A DNA stretch of 64,000 bases, from assembly GCA_902543295.1 (NCBI GenBank), contig CACBXW010000001.1:297959-361958 (forward strand). Reading direction: 5' to 3'. Under the pieces are notes generated by a model, which saw nothing but the letters and a program-made list of their open reading frames with translations, searched no databases and was not told where the DNA came from. Positions within the stretch are counted from its first letter, which is position 1. Each line of letters begins with the position of its first letter. This document shows, piece by piece, positions 8,577 to 16,934 of the stretch. The position numbers and the translations under genes were made by a program. This DNA is from an uncultured Pelagibacteraceae bacterium. Its GTDB lineage: Bacteria; Pseudomonadota; Alphaproteobacteria; Pelagibacterales; Pelagibacteraceae.

Positions 8577-9580
8577 AAAGTCTAAAAGATACGAAACAAA
8601 AAATTGTAGAACCAAAAAAAATGGGTCTATTAGTTGAGAACCCAGTTTATAAACCATTCAGATACCCATGGTGTTACGATGCTTGGTTAACTCAACAAAG
8701 AATTCATTGGTTACCAGAGGAAGTTCCACTTGGTGATGATGTTAGAGATTGGCAAAAAAATCTTTCAGAGTCTGAAAAAAATTTATTAACACAAATTTTT
8801 AGATTTTTTACTCAAGCAGATGTTGAAGTTAATAACTGTTATTTAAGACATTACACAACTGTATTTAAACCTACAGAAGTTTTAATGATGATGACAGCAT
8901 TTGCTTCTATGGAAACAGTTCATGTAGCAGCTTATTCACATCTATTAGATACTATCGGAATGCCAGAGTCTGAATATTCTGCATTTATGAAGTACAAAGA
9001 GATGAAAGATAAATATGATTACATGCAAAACTTTAATGTAAACTCAAAAGAAGACATCGCAAAAACTGTTGCAGTATTTAGTGCCTTTACAGAAGGTCTT
9101 CAATTGTTTGCAAGTTTTGCAATTTTATTAAACTTTCCAAGACACAATAAACTTAAAGGAATGGGTCAGATAGTTACTTGGTCAGTAAGAGATGAAACTC
9201 TTCATTGTAATTCTATGATTAGAATTTTTAAAGAGTTTATTAAAGAGAACCCTGAAATTTGGACACCAAAACTTAAAAAAGAACTTTATGAAGCTTGCAG
9301 AACTATAATTGAACATGAAGATGCATTTATTGATCTAGCTTTTGAAATGGGTCCAATGCAGGGTTTAACAGCTCAAGAAGTTAAAGATTATATAAGGTTC
9401 ATTGGTAATAGAAGATTAACTCAGTTAGGTCTTGAGCCAATATATGATGTTCAGAAAAATCCATTAACATGGTTAGATACAATGTTAAATGCTGTAGAGC
9501 ACATGAACTTCTTCGAAGGTAGAGCCACTGAATATTCAAAAGCATCTACACAAGGTAATTGGATAGACGCTTTCTCCTAG
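8567..9580 (+). CDS. nrdB: Ribonucleotide reductase, class I small subunit
   Basis: A 337-residue ferritin-like beta subunit that makes the tyrosyl radical used by NrdA. Metal ligands are visible in FTQADVEV, ASMETVHVAAYSHLL (E, H and the radical tyrosine) and later in FTEGLQL and RDETLHCNSM. Because the radical tyrosine is present, this is not a Tyr-less Ic-type protein. I chose the ATG at 8567 over the in-frame GTG at 8558, since AGGAG lies nine bases before the ATG. The gene begins inside the last codons of nrdA, so the subunits are translationally coupled. Confidence 0.95.
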   Translation: MSVESLKDTKQKIVEPKKMGLLVENPVYKPFRYPWCYDAWLTQQRIHWLPEEVPLGDDVRDWQKNLSESEKNLLTQIFRFFTQADVEVNNCYLRHYTTVFKPTEVLMMMTAFASMETVHVAAYSHLLDTIGMPESEYSAFMKYKEMKDKYDYMQNFNVNSKEDIAKTVAVFSAFTEGLQLFASFAILLNFPRHNKLKGMGQIVTWSVRDETLHCNSMIRIFKEFIKENPEIWTPKLKKELYEACRTIIEHEDAFIDLAFEMGPMQGLTAQEVKDYIRFIGNRRLTQLGLEPIYDVQKNPLTWLDTMLNAVEHMNFFEGRATEYSKASTQGNWIDAFS

Positions 9581-9586
9581 GATTAA

Positions 9587-9841
9587 GTGATAGTAAGTCC
9601 CTGTATAAGTATTTGTAAAACTGATCCAGTATCAGGCCTATGCTATGGATGTGGAAGATCTGATGAAGAGAAAAAAATCTGGAAAGATCCTGAAACAACT
9701 GATGATTGGAAGAGCAATAACTTAAAAGAGCTAGAGAATAGACTTTCAGGCTGGCAATTAGAAGGTTTTAAGAAATCATATAAGAATAAGGTCGAAAAGG
9801 GTATTTCATTATATAAAGAGAAGTTAAAATCAAATATTTAG
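9587..9841 (+). CDS. DUF1289 domain protein
   Basis: A small 84-residue protein with the DUF1289 pattern: SPCISICKTDP, then GLCYGCGRSDEE. Four cysteines in CxxxC and CxxC spacing probably bind a metal; the family function is not established. The start is a GTG six bases after the nrdB stop, so it is very likely cotranscribed with nrdAB. The C-terminal half is charged and helical with no recognised motif. A link to ribonucleotide reductase (metal supply or redox) would be only a guess from position. Confidence 0.8.
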   Translation: MIVSPCISICKTDPVSGLCYGCGRSDEEKKIWKDPETTDDWKSNNLKELENRLSGWQLEGFKKSYKNKVEKGISLYKEKLKSNI

Positions 9842-9862
9842 TTACTTTTATTTAATAATCGT

Positions 9863-9935
9863 ATTTGGGTGTGGTCAAATGATCCTTGTATTAGCAATTT
9901 CACTTTGATTATATAAATTTTAACTTTACGAGAGG
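9863..9935 (+). promoter_or_regulatory. Promoter region of the tctC operon
   Basis: A sigma-70-like promoter is visible: TTGTAT at 9886-9891, an 18-base spacer, and TATATA at 9910-9915. An AGAGG ribosome site at 9931-9935 precedes the ATG at 9942. Just upstream of the -35 is a short inverted repeat, ATTTG (9863-9867) and CAAAT (9876-9880), separated by eight bases, which could be an operator. The 100-base gap holds nothing else recognisable. Confidence 0.5.
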
Positions 9936-9941
9936 AAAACA

Positions 9942-10913
9942 ATGAAAAAAACGTTAAATTTGTTACTTAGCGCTATTTTAGTAGTTACTTCATTCATTGG
10001 TTTGGGAAATATTGCCGTTGCTGACGGTCATGGTTTTCCATCTAAACCAATTGAAGTTGTTACTCACGCCGGTCTAGGTGGAGGAACTGATACAACTGCA
10101 AGAATGTTGTTAATTAGAACAAGAAAAAATCTTAAAAATAATGCTTACATCACTCCAAAAAGAGGTGATGCAGGTAACAAGGCAATGGCTTACGTAAAAT
10201 CGAAGCCTAGGGATGGTCATACAGTACTAGCTATTACGCCAACTCATTTATTTAGAATGGCTAGAGGGCAAGCGGAGCTGACAATTGATGATTTTGTTGG
10301 TGTTGCAAGAACTACAGTTGACCCAATTGTAATATTTGTAAATGCAAAAAGTCCTTACAAAACAATTGAAGATTTAATTAAAGCTGGTCAAAAAAAACCA
10401 ATTAAATATGGTGGTACTAACGTAGGTAGTGTTGATCATATTTCAGGATTAATATTCGCAAGAGAAGCAAAAACAAAAATTGCTTTTGTACCATTCGAAG
10501 GTGGTGGAGCGATAATGACTAGTTTAGTAGGAAATCAAATCGAAGCTGCTGGATTAAACCTTGATGAAGGAAAAGATCAATTAGATGCAGGCGAATTGAG
10601 AGTACTAGCAGTAATGGCAGATGAAAGAATGTCTGCATTACCAGATACACCAACTCTTAAAGAAAAAGGTATTAATGCGTCTTTTGCTACAGTCAGAGGC
10701 GTTGTTGTGCTTAAAGGTACACCACAAAAAACTATTGATACTCTTGAAAAAGGATTCCTTAAAGCAATGAAACATCCAGTTTACCAAAACTATTTACAAG
10801 GTGCTGGTTTGGATGCATCAAGTGTTGCAGGAGCTGAAGCTTGGGATGCTGAAATTAAATCTATTTACAAAGAAGCAAGAGCTGCTTTAGTAAGTTTAGG
10901 TTTAGCTAAATAA
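9942..10913 (+). CDS. Tripartite tricarboxylate transporter substrate-binding protein (TctC/Bug family)
   Basis: A 323-residue periplasmic receptor. It begins with a signal peptide (KK, then a hydrophobic run to about residue 27), followed by the Bug-family start FPSKPIEVVTHAGLGGGTDTTAR. Later family features include VGVARTTVDPIVIFV, YGGTNVGSVDH and the C-terminal LPDTPTLKEKG. It captures a carboxylate or similar solute for TctA/TctB. It has its own promoter and a strong hairpin after it, as expected for a receptor made in excess over its permease. The substrate is unknown; neighbouring genes hint at a carboxylate. Confidence 0.92.
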   Translation: MKKTLNLLLSAILVVTSFIGLGNIAVADGHGFPSKPIEVVTHAGLGGGTDTTARMLLIRTRKNLKNNAYITPKRGDAGNKAMAYVKSKPRDGHTVLAITPTHLFRMARGQAELTIDDFVGVARTTVDPIVIFVNAKSPYKTIEDLIKAGQKKPIKYGGTNVGSVDHISGLIFAREAKTKIAFVPFEGGGAIMTSLVGNQIEAAGLNLDEGKDQLDAGELRVLAVMADERMSALPDTPTLKEKGINASFATVRGVVVLKGTPQKTIDTLEKGFLKAMKHPVYQNYLQGAGLDASSVAGAEAWDAEIKSIYKEARAALVSLGLAK

Positions 10914-10925
10914 TTTCAATTACTT

Positions 10926-10949
10926 AATGGGGGTTATACAACCCCCATT
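10926..10949 (+). terminator. Intercistronic hairpin between tctC and tctB
   Basis: AATGGGGGTT (10926-10935) and AACCCCCATT (10940-10949) form a perfect 10-bp stem with loop ATAC, nine bases before the tctB ATG. It is a rare GC-rich patch in an AT-rich region. The downstream T run is short (TTAAATC), so it is better seen as a partial terminator or mRNA-stabilising hairpin that lets tctC be expressed more than tctB and tctA. Confidence 0.65.
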
Positions 10950-10958
10950 TAAATCAAA

Positions 10959-11423
10959 ATGATAAAAGATATAAAAATTCTAAGTATTATTATAATTATA
11001 TCAGTCGCATTATTTGCATACACATTCACATTTGATGAAGTACCTGAAATTTTAGCTCAGGGAATGCAACCTACAATGATGCCAAGATTAATTTTTTCTT
11101 TAATAATTTTTTTATCTATATTTCAGTTAATTCAGAATAAAAATTTAAAGTCTGATAAAAAAGAATTAATTCGAAGAAATGCTTTTGTAACATTTGCTTA
11201 TACATTATTTATAGTTTTGATAGCAGATAAACTTGGATTTTTAATTTCTATATTTTTGTTCACTTTAGTTACACCTATGTTATGGCAAAGGAAAGATTAT
11301 ATAAAAATCTTTTTTTATTCTTTAACTATATCAGTATTTGTTTTTGTTTTTTTTACACTTGTACTTCAATTAAAATTTCCTCAAGGGATATTAGAGGAAT
11401 TTATAATTAGGAATTTTTATTAA
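10959..11423 (+). CDS. Tripartite tricarboxylate transporter small permease (TctB family)
   Basis: A 154-residue membrane protein with about four helices, the size and hydropathy of TctB. It carries the typical early segment AQGMQPTMMPRL near residues 31-42, matching the family's conserved region between helices 1 and 2. It is the small membrane subunit of the TctABC system. It follows the receptor gene after a hairpin and overlaps tctA by one base, so the two permease subunits are translationally coupled. Confidence 0.85.
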   Translation: MIKDIKILSIIIIISVALFAYTFTFDEVPEILAQGMQPTMMPRLIFSLIIFLSIFQLIQNKNLKSDKKELIRRNAFVTFAYTLFIVLIADKLGFLISIFLFTLVTPMLWQRKDYIKIFFYSLTISVFVFVFFTLVLQLKFPQGILEEFIIRNFY

Positions 11424-12895
11424 TGGAAATTTTATCAAATATCTCTTTAATTTTAAATCCAACAACATTTGGTTTAATACTAGGATCTACAATTGTTGGA
11501 GTATTGATAGGTGCTCTTCCTGGATTAAGTTCAGGAATGGCTATTGCATTGTTATTACCGTTCACAATATATTTAGAACCCAGTCAAGCGATTGCAGCTA
11601 TGGCTGCATTATATTGTGGTGGTACATTTGGAGGATCAATCACAGCTATATTAATTAATGCACCTGGCGCCCCACCTGCTGCTGCAACAGCTTTTGATGG
11701 TTTTCCAATGGCTCAGAAGGGCCAGGCAGGTAAAGCTTTGGGCATGGCTGCAGTATCTAGCGTAGTTGGTGGAATTATTTCTTTGATTGTCCTAATTATT
11801 TTTGCACCAACACTTGCAAGAATTGCATATAAATTTGGACCTCCAGAATATTTTGCATTGGCAATATTTGGATTATCAATGTTAGCCTCTATAAGCTCAA
11901 AATCTCCTGTTAAAAATCTTATAGGAGGTTTGATAGGTTTATTTGTTGCAACAATCGGAGTTCACCTTACAACTGGTATTTCAAGATTTACATTCGGGGT
12001 TGCTGAACTTTTTGAAGGGATAAGCTTTGTTCCTGTATTAATTGGTTTATTTGCAATGTCTGAGATATTAGTCCAAGCATCAAAAAGTGAATTACTTTTA
12101 GAAAGAATTAAGTTTTCAGCGATAAAACTTCCTTCAATTTCAGAATTTAAGAGTTGTGTTAAAACAATTTTAAGATCATCCGGTATAGGAACTTTTATAG
12201 GCATTCTTCCAGCTGAAGGCGGAACAGTTAGCGCAATGATTGGTTATAACGAGGCAAGAAGATGGTCAAAAAATAAAGATAACTTTGGAAAAGGAGAAAT
12301 AGAAGGTGTTGCAGCTCCAGAGTCAGCTAATAATGCTGCTACTGGTGGTGCAATGATACCAACTCTTGCTTTAGGTATTCCAGGTTCAGCAACTACAGCA
12401 GTAATTCTTGGAGGATTTCAAATTCATGGATTAAGAGCTGGACCATATTTGTTTGAACAGCAACCTGATCTGCTTTACACAATTTTTTATGGCATGCTTT
12501 TAGCAAACTTTATCTTTTTAATTTTTGGTTTACTTGGAGCTAAAATATTCTCAAGAATATCTTTAATACCAAGAGGTTATTTATGGCCATCTGTATTTGT
12601 ATTTTGTCTTGTTGGATCTTATGGATTATCCCAGTCTATGGTAGATGTTTACATAATGCTAATTTCAGGTGTTGTTGGATTTTTCTTAAGACGTTCAGGA
12701 TTTTCTCCAGCACCAATAATTATGGGAATTGTATTAGGCGAATTAGTGGAAAATTCATTAGCTCAATCAATCATAATATTTGACCAAAATATATTTATGT
12801 TTTTTACAAGGCCAATAGTACTTGTATTTTTTACATTAACTTTTTTAAGTTTATTCTACAGACCTATTAAAAATCTAATAATGAAAGGAAAATAA
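11423..12895 (+). CDS. Tripartite tricarboxylate transporter large permease (TctA family)
   Basis: A 490-residue polytopic membrane protein with the usual TctA length. Family signatures are clear: GVLIGALPGLSSGMAIALLLPFT near residue 26, GGTFGGSITAILINAPGAP near residue 66, and ESANNAATGGAMIPTLALGIPGS near residue 300. TctA forms the transport channel for the TctC-bound solute. It is coupled to tctB upstream, and the MmgE/PrpD-family gene starts on its final base, so solute uptake and that enzyme are likely linked. Confidence 0.95.
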   Translation: MEILSNISLILNPTTFGLILGSTIVGVLIGALPGLSSGMAIALLLPFTIYLEPSQAIAAMAALYCGGTFGGSITAILINAPGAPPAAATAFDGFPMAQKGQAGKALGMAAVSSVVGGIISLIVLIIFAPTLARIAYKFGPPEYFALAIFGLSMLASISSKSPVKNLIGGLIGLFVATIGVHLTTGISRFTFGVAELFEGISFVPVLIGLFAMSEILVQASKSELLLERIKFSAIKLPSISEFKSCVKTILRSSGIGTFIGILPAEGGTVSAMIGYNEARRWSKNKDNFGKGEIEGVAAPESANNAATGGAMIPTLALGIPGSATTAVILGGFQIHGLRAGPYLFEQQPDLLYTIFYGMLLANFIFLIFGLLGAKIFSRISLIPRGYLWPSVFVFCLVGSYGLSQSMVDVYIMLISGVVGFFLRRSGFSPAPIIMGIVLGELVENSLAQSIIIFDQNIFMFFTRPIVLVFFTLTFLSLFYRPIKNLIMKGK

Positions 12896-14319
12896 TGACT
12901 AAAGCTTTTACACCAAATATTAAATCTAAAAGAGGAAAGGACTTAACAAAATATGTTGCTAACTTTGTTCACAAAACAAAATTTAAAAATATTCCAAAAG
13001 AAGTAGTTGAGTTAGCAAAAAAACATATTTTGGATGGTTTTGGTTTAGCATTATCAGGTTCTGTTGCAAGAACAGGAAATTACTTATTTGCACATATCAA
13101 AAAAAGTTCAGCAAAAGGGAAAGCAACAGTTATTGGTTCAAAAATGAAGGTTCCAACGCACTTTGCAGCTTTGGCAAATGGTGTAGGAATACATTCTGAT
13201 GATTATGATGATACGCAGTTAGCAGTAGCAAAAGATAGGGTTTATGGGTTATTAACACATCCTACAGCACCTTGCTTACCCAGCGCTTTTGCTGAGGGTG
13301 AGGTTAATAAAATAAACGGAAAAGATTTTTTAAACTCATATTTAGTTGGAGTAGATGTTGAATGCAAAATATCTGAAGCAATGTCTCCACGTCATTATCA
13401 ACATGGTTTTCACTCAACAGCAACCTGTGGAACTTTTGCTTCAGCTTCTGCAGCAGCTAAAATTAGAAAATATGATCATAACAAAATTTTAAGATCTTTG
13501 GGGATTGCAGCCTCTCTCAGTGCTGGATTAAGAGAAAATTTTGGAACAATGACAAAACCACTGCACGCAGGTAGAGCGGCAGAAAGTGGAGTGATAGCTT
13601 GTGATTTAGTAAGATATGGGTGGTCCTCGACAGATAAAATTTTGGAATCTCCAAGAGGTTTCTTCCAAGCCCATGGAGGCGGATACGATATTAATGCATT
13701 AAAAGGTAAACTTGGAAGACCATGGACATTTAAATCTCCAGGTATTTCTATTAAACCACATCCTTGTGGTTCTTTAACTCATCCTGGGATGACAAAGATG
13801 TTAGAGTTAATTAAAAAGTATGACATTAAGCCAGAGCAAGTAGTTAAAGTAGATGTTGGCACAAACCATAACATGCAAAATGCTTTGATACATCATAGAC
13901 CAAAAAATGAGTTTCAAGCTAAATTTAGTATGGAGTATTCTATGGCAATACTTTTAATTGATAGAAGAGCATACATTCCTGAATATCAAGATAAAAGAAT
14001 TAATAAATCTGATGTCCAACAAATGCTTAAAAAAGTGAACTTTTATAAAAATAAAATAGCTGAGGCCGCAGGTTACGACAAGATGACAACTATAATAGAT
14101 ATCTATTTAAAAAATGGAAAAAAAATATCTGGGAGAGGTGATTTTGGAAAAGGCAGTCCAGCAATACCAATGACTTATGATGAAGTTGCAGATAAGTTTC
14201 TTGGTTGTACAGAATTTGCTAAATGGCCTTTATCTAAATCAAAAAAAATTATTGAAACAGTAAGGAATTTGGAAAAGGTTAAAGATATTAGAATATTAGG
14301 AAAGTTATTATCAAAGTAA
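12895..14319 (+). CDS. MmgE/PrpD family protein
   Basis: A 474-residue member of the MmgE/PrpD fold, whose known members are 2-methylcitrate dehydratase, cis-aconitate decarboxylase and iminodisuccinate epimerase. Family features include HILDGFGLALSGS near residue 43, the active-site-like HSDDYDDTQ near residue 101, and GLRENFGTMTKPLHAGRAAESG near residue 207. It is divergent from the PrpD encoded 2.6 kb away and is probably not a second methylcitrate dehydratase. It overlaps tctA by one base, so it may act on the imported carboxylate. The exact reaction cannot be read. Confidence 0.85.
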   Translation: MTKAFTPNIKSKRGKDLTKYVANFVHKTKFKNIPKEVVELAKKHILDGFGLALSGSVARTGNYLFAHIKKSSAKGKATVIGSKMKVPTHFAALANGVGIHSDDYDDTQLAVAKDRVYGLLTHPTAPCLPSAFAEGEVNKINGKDFLNSYLVGVDVECKISEAMSPRHYQHGFHSTATCGTFASASAAAKIRKYDHNKILRSLGIAASLSAGLRENFGTMTKPLHAGRAAESGVIACDLVRYGWSSTDKILESPRGFFQAHGGGYDINALKGKLGRPWTFKSPGISIKPHPCGSLTHPGMTKMLELIKKYDIKPEQVVKVDVGTNHNMQNALIHHRPKNEFQAKFSMEYSMAILLIDRRAYIPEYQDKRINKSDVQQMLKKVNFYKNKIAEAAGYDKMTTIIDIYLKNGKKISGRGDFGKGSPAIPMTYDEVADKFLGCTEFAKWPLSKSKKIIETVRNLEKVKDIRILGKLLSK

Positions 14320-14330
14320 TTATCTTTGAT
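14310..14330. terminator. Hairpin at the end of the tct/MmgE operon
   Basis: ATCAAAG (14310-14316) and CTTTGAT (14324-14330) form a 7-bp stem around the MmgE/PrpD stop codon with a 7-base loop. It lies between convergent genes and could end transcription from either side, but no strong T run follows, so the call is tentative. Its right arm is part of the duplicated prpC tail. Confidence 0.35.
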
Positions 14331-14376
14331 TTAAAAACATTAATTTCTGAGATTACTTTTATTATATGTAGCTAAT
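14320..14376 (-). pseudogene. Decayed copy of the prpC 3' end
   Basis: On the minus strand this segment matches the last 58 bases of prpC (14914-14971). The first 17 bases, starting exactly at the stop codon, are identical. The whole block is about three quarters identical, with one single-base deletion. The translation preserves LAxYxxSxxR, then a frameshift, then MFLNQR and stop, against LAKYKGSKYRK and MLLNQR in the intact gene. Similarity fades beyond about 19 codons. It overlaps the 3' end of the lipoprotein gene by a few bases. Confidence 0.65.
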
Positions 14377-14836
14377 TGTGCCATGGATCATTTGCATTAG
14401 GTGGAGGAATAGGGTCTACAATTGGGTTATTAATAGGAAGATTAGGCGGATTATTTGAAGGTGCTTGATTATTATTATCATTCGTATTTGAATTTCTCTG
14501 ATTTATAGATCTACTTGTATTTGAAGCGATATGGTCACGAGATTTATCTGAAGTATTTCCACTTTCATGATTTCTTATAAAAGATTTTGATAATTGTGTT
14601 AGCTTGCAATCTTCAATTTTTGTGAATTTTTTTTTTGTAAAATCACAAGTTACATTTAGCCAATCATAAACTTTCTTATTGAAAGCTTGATAATAAGTTT
14701 TAACAATTTCTTTGTTTTTATTTAATACATCTACTTTGCGTAAATCACTTGATAAATTTGTGAAAGATTTGTTCGAACATCCTGATAACAGAGATATTGT
14801 CACAAAAATTACTAATGCATTGGCATAACGAATCAT
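14372..14836 (-). CDS. Small putative lipoprotein of unknown function
   Basis: A 154-residue protein starting MIRYANALVIF with a hydrophobic signal and a lipobox-like LLSGC; Cys20 would be lipidated. I chose the ATG at 14836 over an upstream TTG at 14851 because it gives a normal lipoprotein signal; neither start has a clear ribosome site. The middle is polar, with two cysteines. The last 60 residues are low complexity, rich in Asn, Ser and Pro (SNNPPNLPINNP, DPIPPPNAND). No family is recognised. It lies downstream of prpC on the same strand, between prpC and a decayed duplicate of the prpC tail. Confidence 0.6.
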   Translation of the reverse strand: MIRYANALVIFVTISLLSGCSNKSFTNLSSDLRKVDVLNKNKEIVKTYYQAFNKKVYDWLNVTCDFTKKKFTKIEDCKLTQLSKSFIRNHESGNTSDKSRDHIASNTSRSINQRNSNTNDNNNQAPSNNPPNLPINNPIVDPIPPPNANDPWHN

Positions 14837-14913
14837 CCATTTGTTATACAACTGTTAGGAGAATTTTAAAAACTACAGGTAGTAATTAAATATATATAAA
14901 TATCTAAATATAG

Positions 14914-16038
14914 TTATCTTTGATTTAAAAGCATAACTTTTCGATATTTGCTACCTTTGTATTTAGCTAATGGTCTAATTAATTTATTAGATGAATGTTG
15001 TTCCATTATATGAGCAGACCAACCAGTAATCCTTGAAATTACAAATATGGGTGTAAAGAAATCGGTATCAAAACCCATTAAATGATAAGTTGGTCCTGTT
15101 GGATAATCTACATTTGGATGAATATTTTTTTTACTAATCATTACTTTTTCAACGATATCGTAAATCTTTAAAAACTTTTTATCTTTTTTAATCTTAGCAA
15201 CTTTTTTGAAATATGCTTTCATGGTTGGAACTCTTGAGTCACCACTTTTATAAACTCTATGTCCAAAACCCATCACAACCTCCTTTTTCTTTAAAGCATT
15301 ATTGATCCATTTTAAGGCATTCTCAGGTTTTTTGATTTTATTCATCATATGCATTACTTCTTCATTTGCTCCTCCATGCAAAGGTCCTTTCAAACTCGCT
15401 ATGGCCCCTGTTATTGCTCCATGAATATCAGATAAACTACTTGTTATAGTTCTAGCTGTAAAAGTTGAAACATTAAAACTATGTTCTGCATATAAAATTA
15501 AAGATACATCAAATGCTTTTACAATTTCTTTTTGAGGAACCTTTCCAAAACACATATAGAAAAAATTTTCTGCAAATGTTAATTCTTTTTTTGGTTTAAT
15601 AATCTTCTTACCTTTTCGAATTCTATAAAACGCTGCTAAAGCAGTTGGAGTTTTAGCCAAAATTCTTAAAGCTTTTCTTGTATTTGCTTCTTGAGAATTA
15701 TCTGTAGTTTCTTTATCTTCTAATCCCATAACACTCACCGCTGTTCTAGCAACATCCATTGGATGAGATTTTTTTGGCATATGTTTAATTATTTCGTAAA
15801 GATTTTTTGATAAATCTCTATGTCCTCTTTCAATTTTCTCAAATTGTCGAAGCTCAATACTATTTGGCAAGTCACCTTTTAAAATTAGATATGCTGCTTC
15901 TTCAAATCTACAAAATTCACACAGATCTTGAACAGCATAACCCCTATAAGTTAATGAGTTAATTTCAGGCATAACTTTAGAAACTTCTGTTTCATCAACA
16001 ACAATTCCTAATAAACCTTTTTTAACTTCTTCACTCAT
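14914..16038 (-). CDS. prpC: 2-methylcitrate synthase (citrate synthase family)
   Basis: A 374-residue short-type citrate synthase. The catalytic triad is visible: His in GPLHGGANE, His in MGFGHRVYK, and Asp in NVDYPTGP. The N-terminal GLLGIVVDETEVS and the position after prpD and prpB indicate condensation of propionyl-CoA with oxaloacetate to 2-methylcitrate. Some citrate synthase activity is likely, as is common in the family. It overlaps prpB by one base. The last 58 bases of the gene recur in damaged form about 590 bases downstream. Confidence 0.9.
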   Translation of the reverse strand: MSEEVKKGLLGIVVDETEVSKVMPEINSLTYRGYAVQDLCEFCRFEEAAYLILKGDLPNSIELRQFEKIERGHRDLSKNLYEIIKHMPKKSHPMDVARTAVSVMGLEDKETTDNSQEANTRKALRILAKTPTALAAFYRIRKGKKIIKPKKELTFAENFFYMCFGKVPQKEIVKAFDVSLILYAEHSFNVSTFTARTITSSLSDIHGAITGAIASLKGPLHGGANEEVMHMMNKIKKPENALKWINNALKKKEVVMGFGHRVYKSGDSRVPTMKAYFKKVAKIKKDKKFLKIYDIVEKVMISKKNIHPNVDYPTGPTYHLMGFDTDFFTPIFVISRITGWSAHIMEQHSSNKLIRPLAKYKGSKYRKVMLLNQR

Positions 16039-16934
16039 TATTCATGTCCTTCTGTACTAAAATTATATATTTTTTCATCCAAAGAATTATATTTTTCATA
16101 CTCAACTATATCATATAATCTTTTTCTAGTTTGCATCTTATCTAAAATATTATTTTGATGTCCATCTGCAAAAATGGCACGTAGACCATCTTCAACACTT
16201 TTCATCGCTAATCTTTGAGTAGTGACCGGATAAATTACAATATTATATCCAAGTTCTTCTAATTGTTTAAAATCTAGCAACTTAGATTTACCAAACTCAG
16301 TCATATTAGCTAAAAGATAACAATTTAGTGATTTTCTAACTTTTTCGAACTCAGTTTCATCTTTTAATGCTTCTGGAAAAACAATTTCTGCTCCAGCATC
16401 AATATAAGATTTGCAACGATCAATCATTTTTTCAATACCTTCTACGCTTTTAGCATCAGAACGTGCAATGATTTTAAAATTTTTGTCAGATCTTGCCTCT
16501 ACACATTCTTTGATTTTTTTTGTCATATCCTCTTTTGATATCAATTCTTTATTGTCTAGATGACCACATCTTTTCTGTTCTATCTGATCCTCTAAATGAA
16601 TTGCTGAAATACCAAAATTTTCAAATGTTTGAACAGTTTTTTTGCAAGACCTAAAACCTGTATCAACATCAACAATTGTTGGAAGATTTGTAACACGTGC
16701 AATTTGCTTTGATCTGTTGCTGACATCATTAAGAGTTGTTAATCCTATATCTGGATAACCCAAATCATTAGACATAACACCTCCAGATACATAAACTCCA
16801 TCATATCCAATTTCTTCAATAACTTTTGCTGTTAATGGATTATATGCACCAGGTATTCTTAAAATTTTATTAGATTTAAGTTTATTATCTAAATCAATTC
16901 TTTTTTCTTCAGGTTTTTTTTCAACAAAGTGCAC
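16038..16934 (-). CDS. prpB: 2-methylisocitrate lyase
   Basis: A 298-residue member of the isocitrate lyase/PEP mutase superfamily. It has IPGAYNPLTAKVIEEIGYDGVYVSGG near the N-terminus, the metal-binding VDVDTGF, and the catalytic KRCGH loop near residue 122. It cleaves 2-methylisocitrate to pyruvate and succinate, the last step of the methylcitrate cycle. The start codon is GTG and overlaps the prpD stop by one base. Gene order prpD-prpB-prpC is unambiguous support. Confidence 0.94.
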   Translation of the reverse strand: MHFVEKKPEEKRIDLDNKLKSNKILRIPGAYNPLTAKVIEEIGYDGVYVSGGVMSNDLGYPDIGLTTLNDVSNRSKQIARVTNLPTIVDVDTGFRSCKKTVQTFENFGISAIHLEDQIEQKRCGHLDNKELISKEDMTKKIKECVEARSDKNFKIIARSDAKSVEGIEKMIDRCKSYIDAGAEIVFPEALKDETEFEKVRKSLNCYLLANMTEFGKSKLLDFKQLEELGYNIVIYPVTTQRLAMKSVEDGLRAIFADGHQNNILDKMQTRKRLYDIVEYEKYNSLDEKIYNFSTEGHE

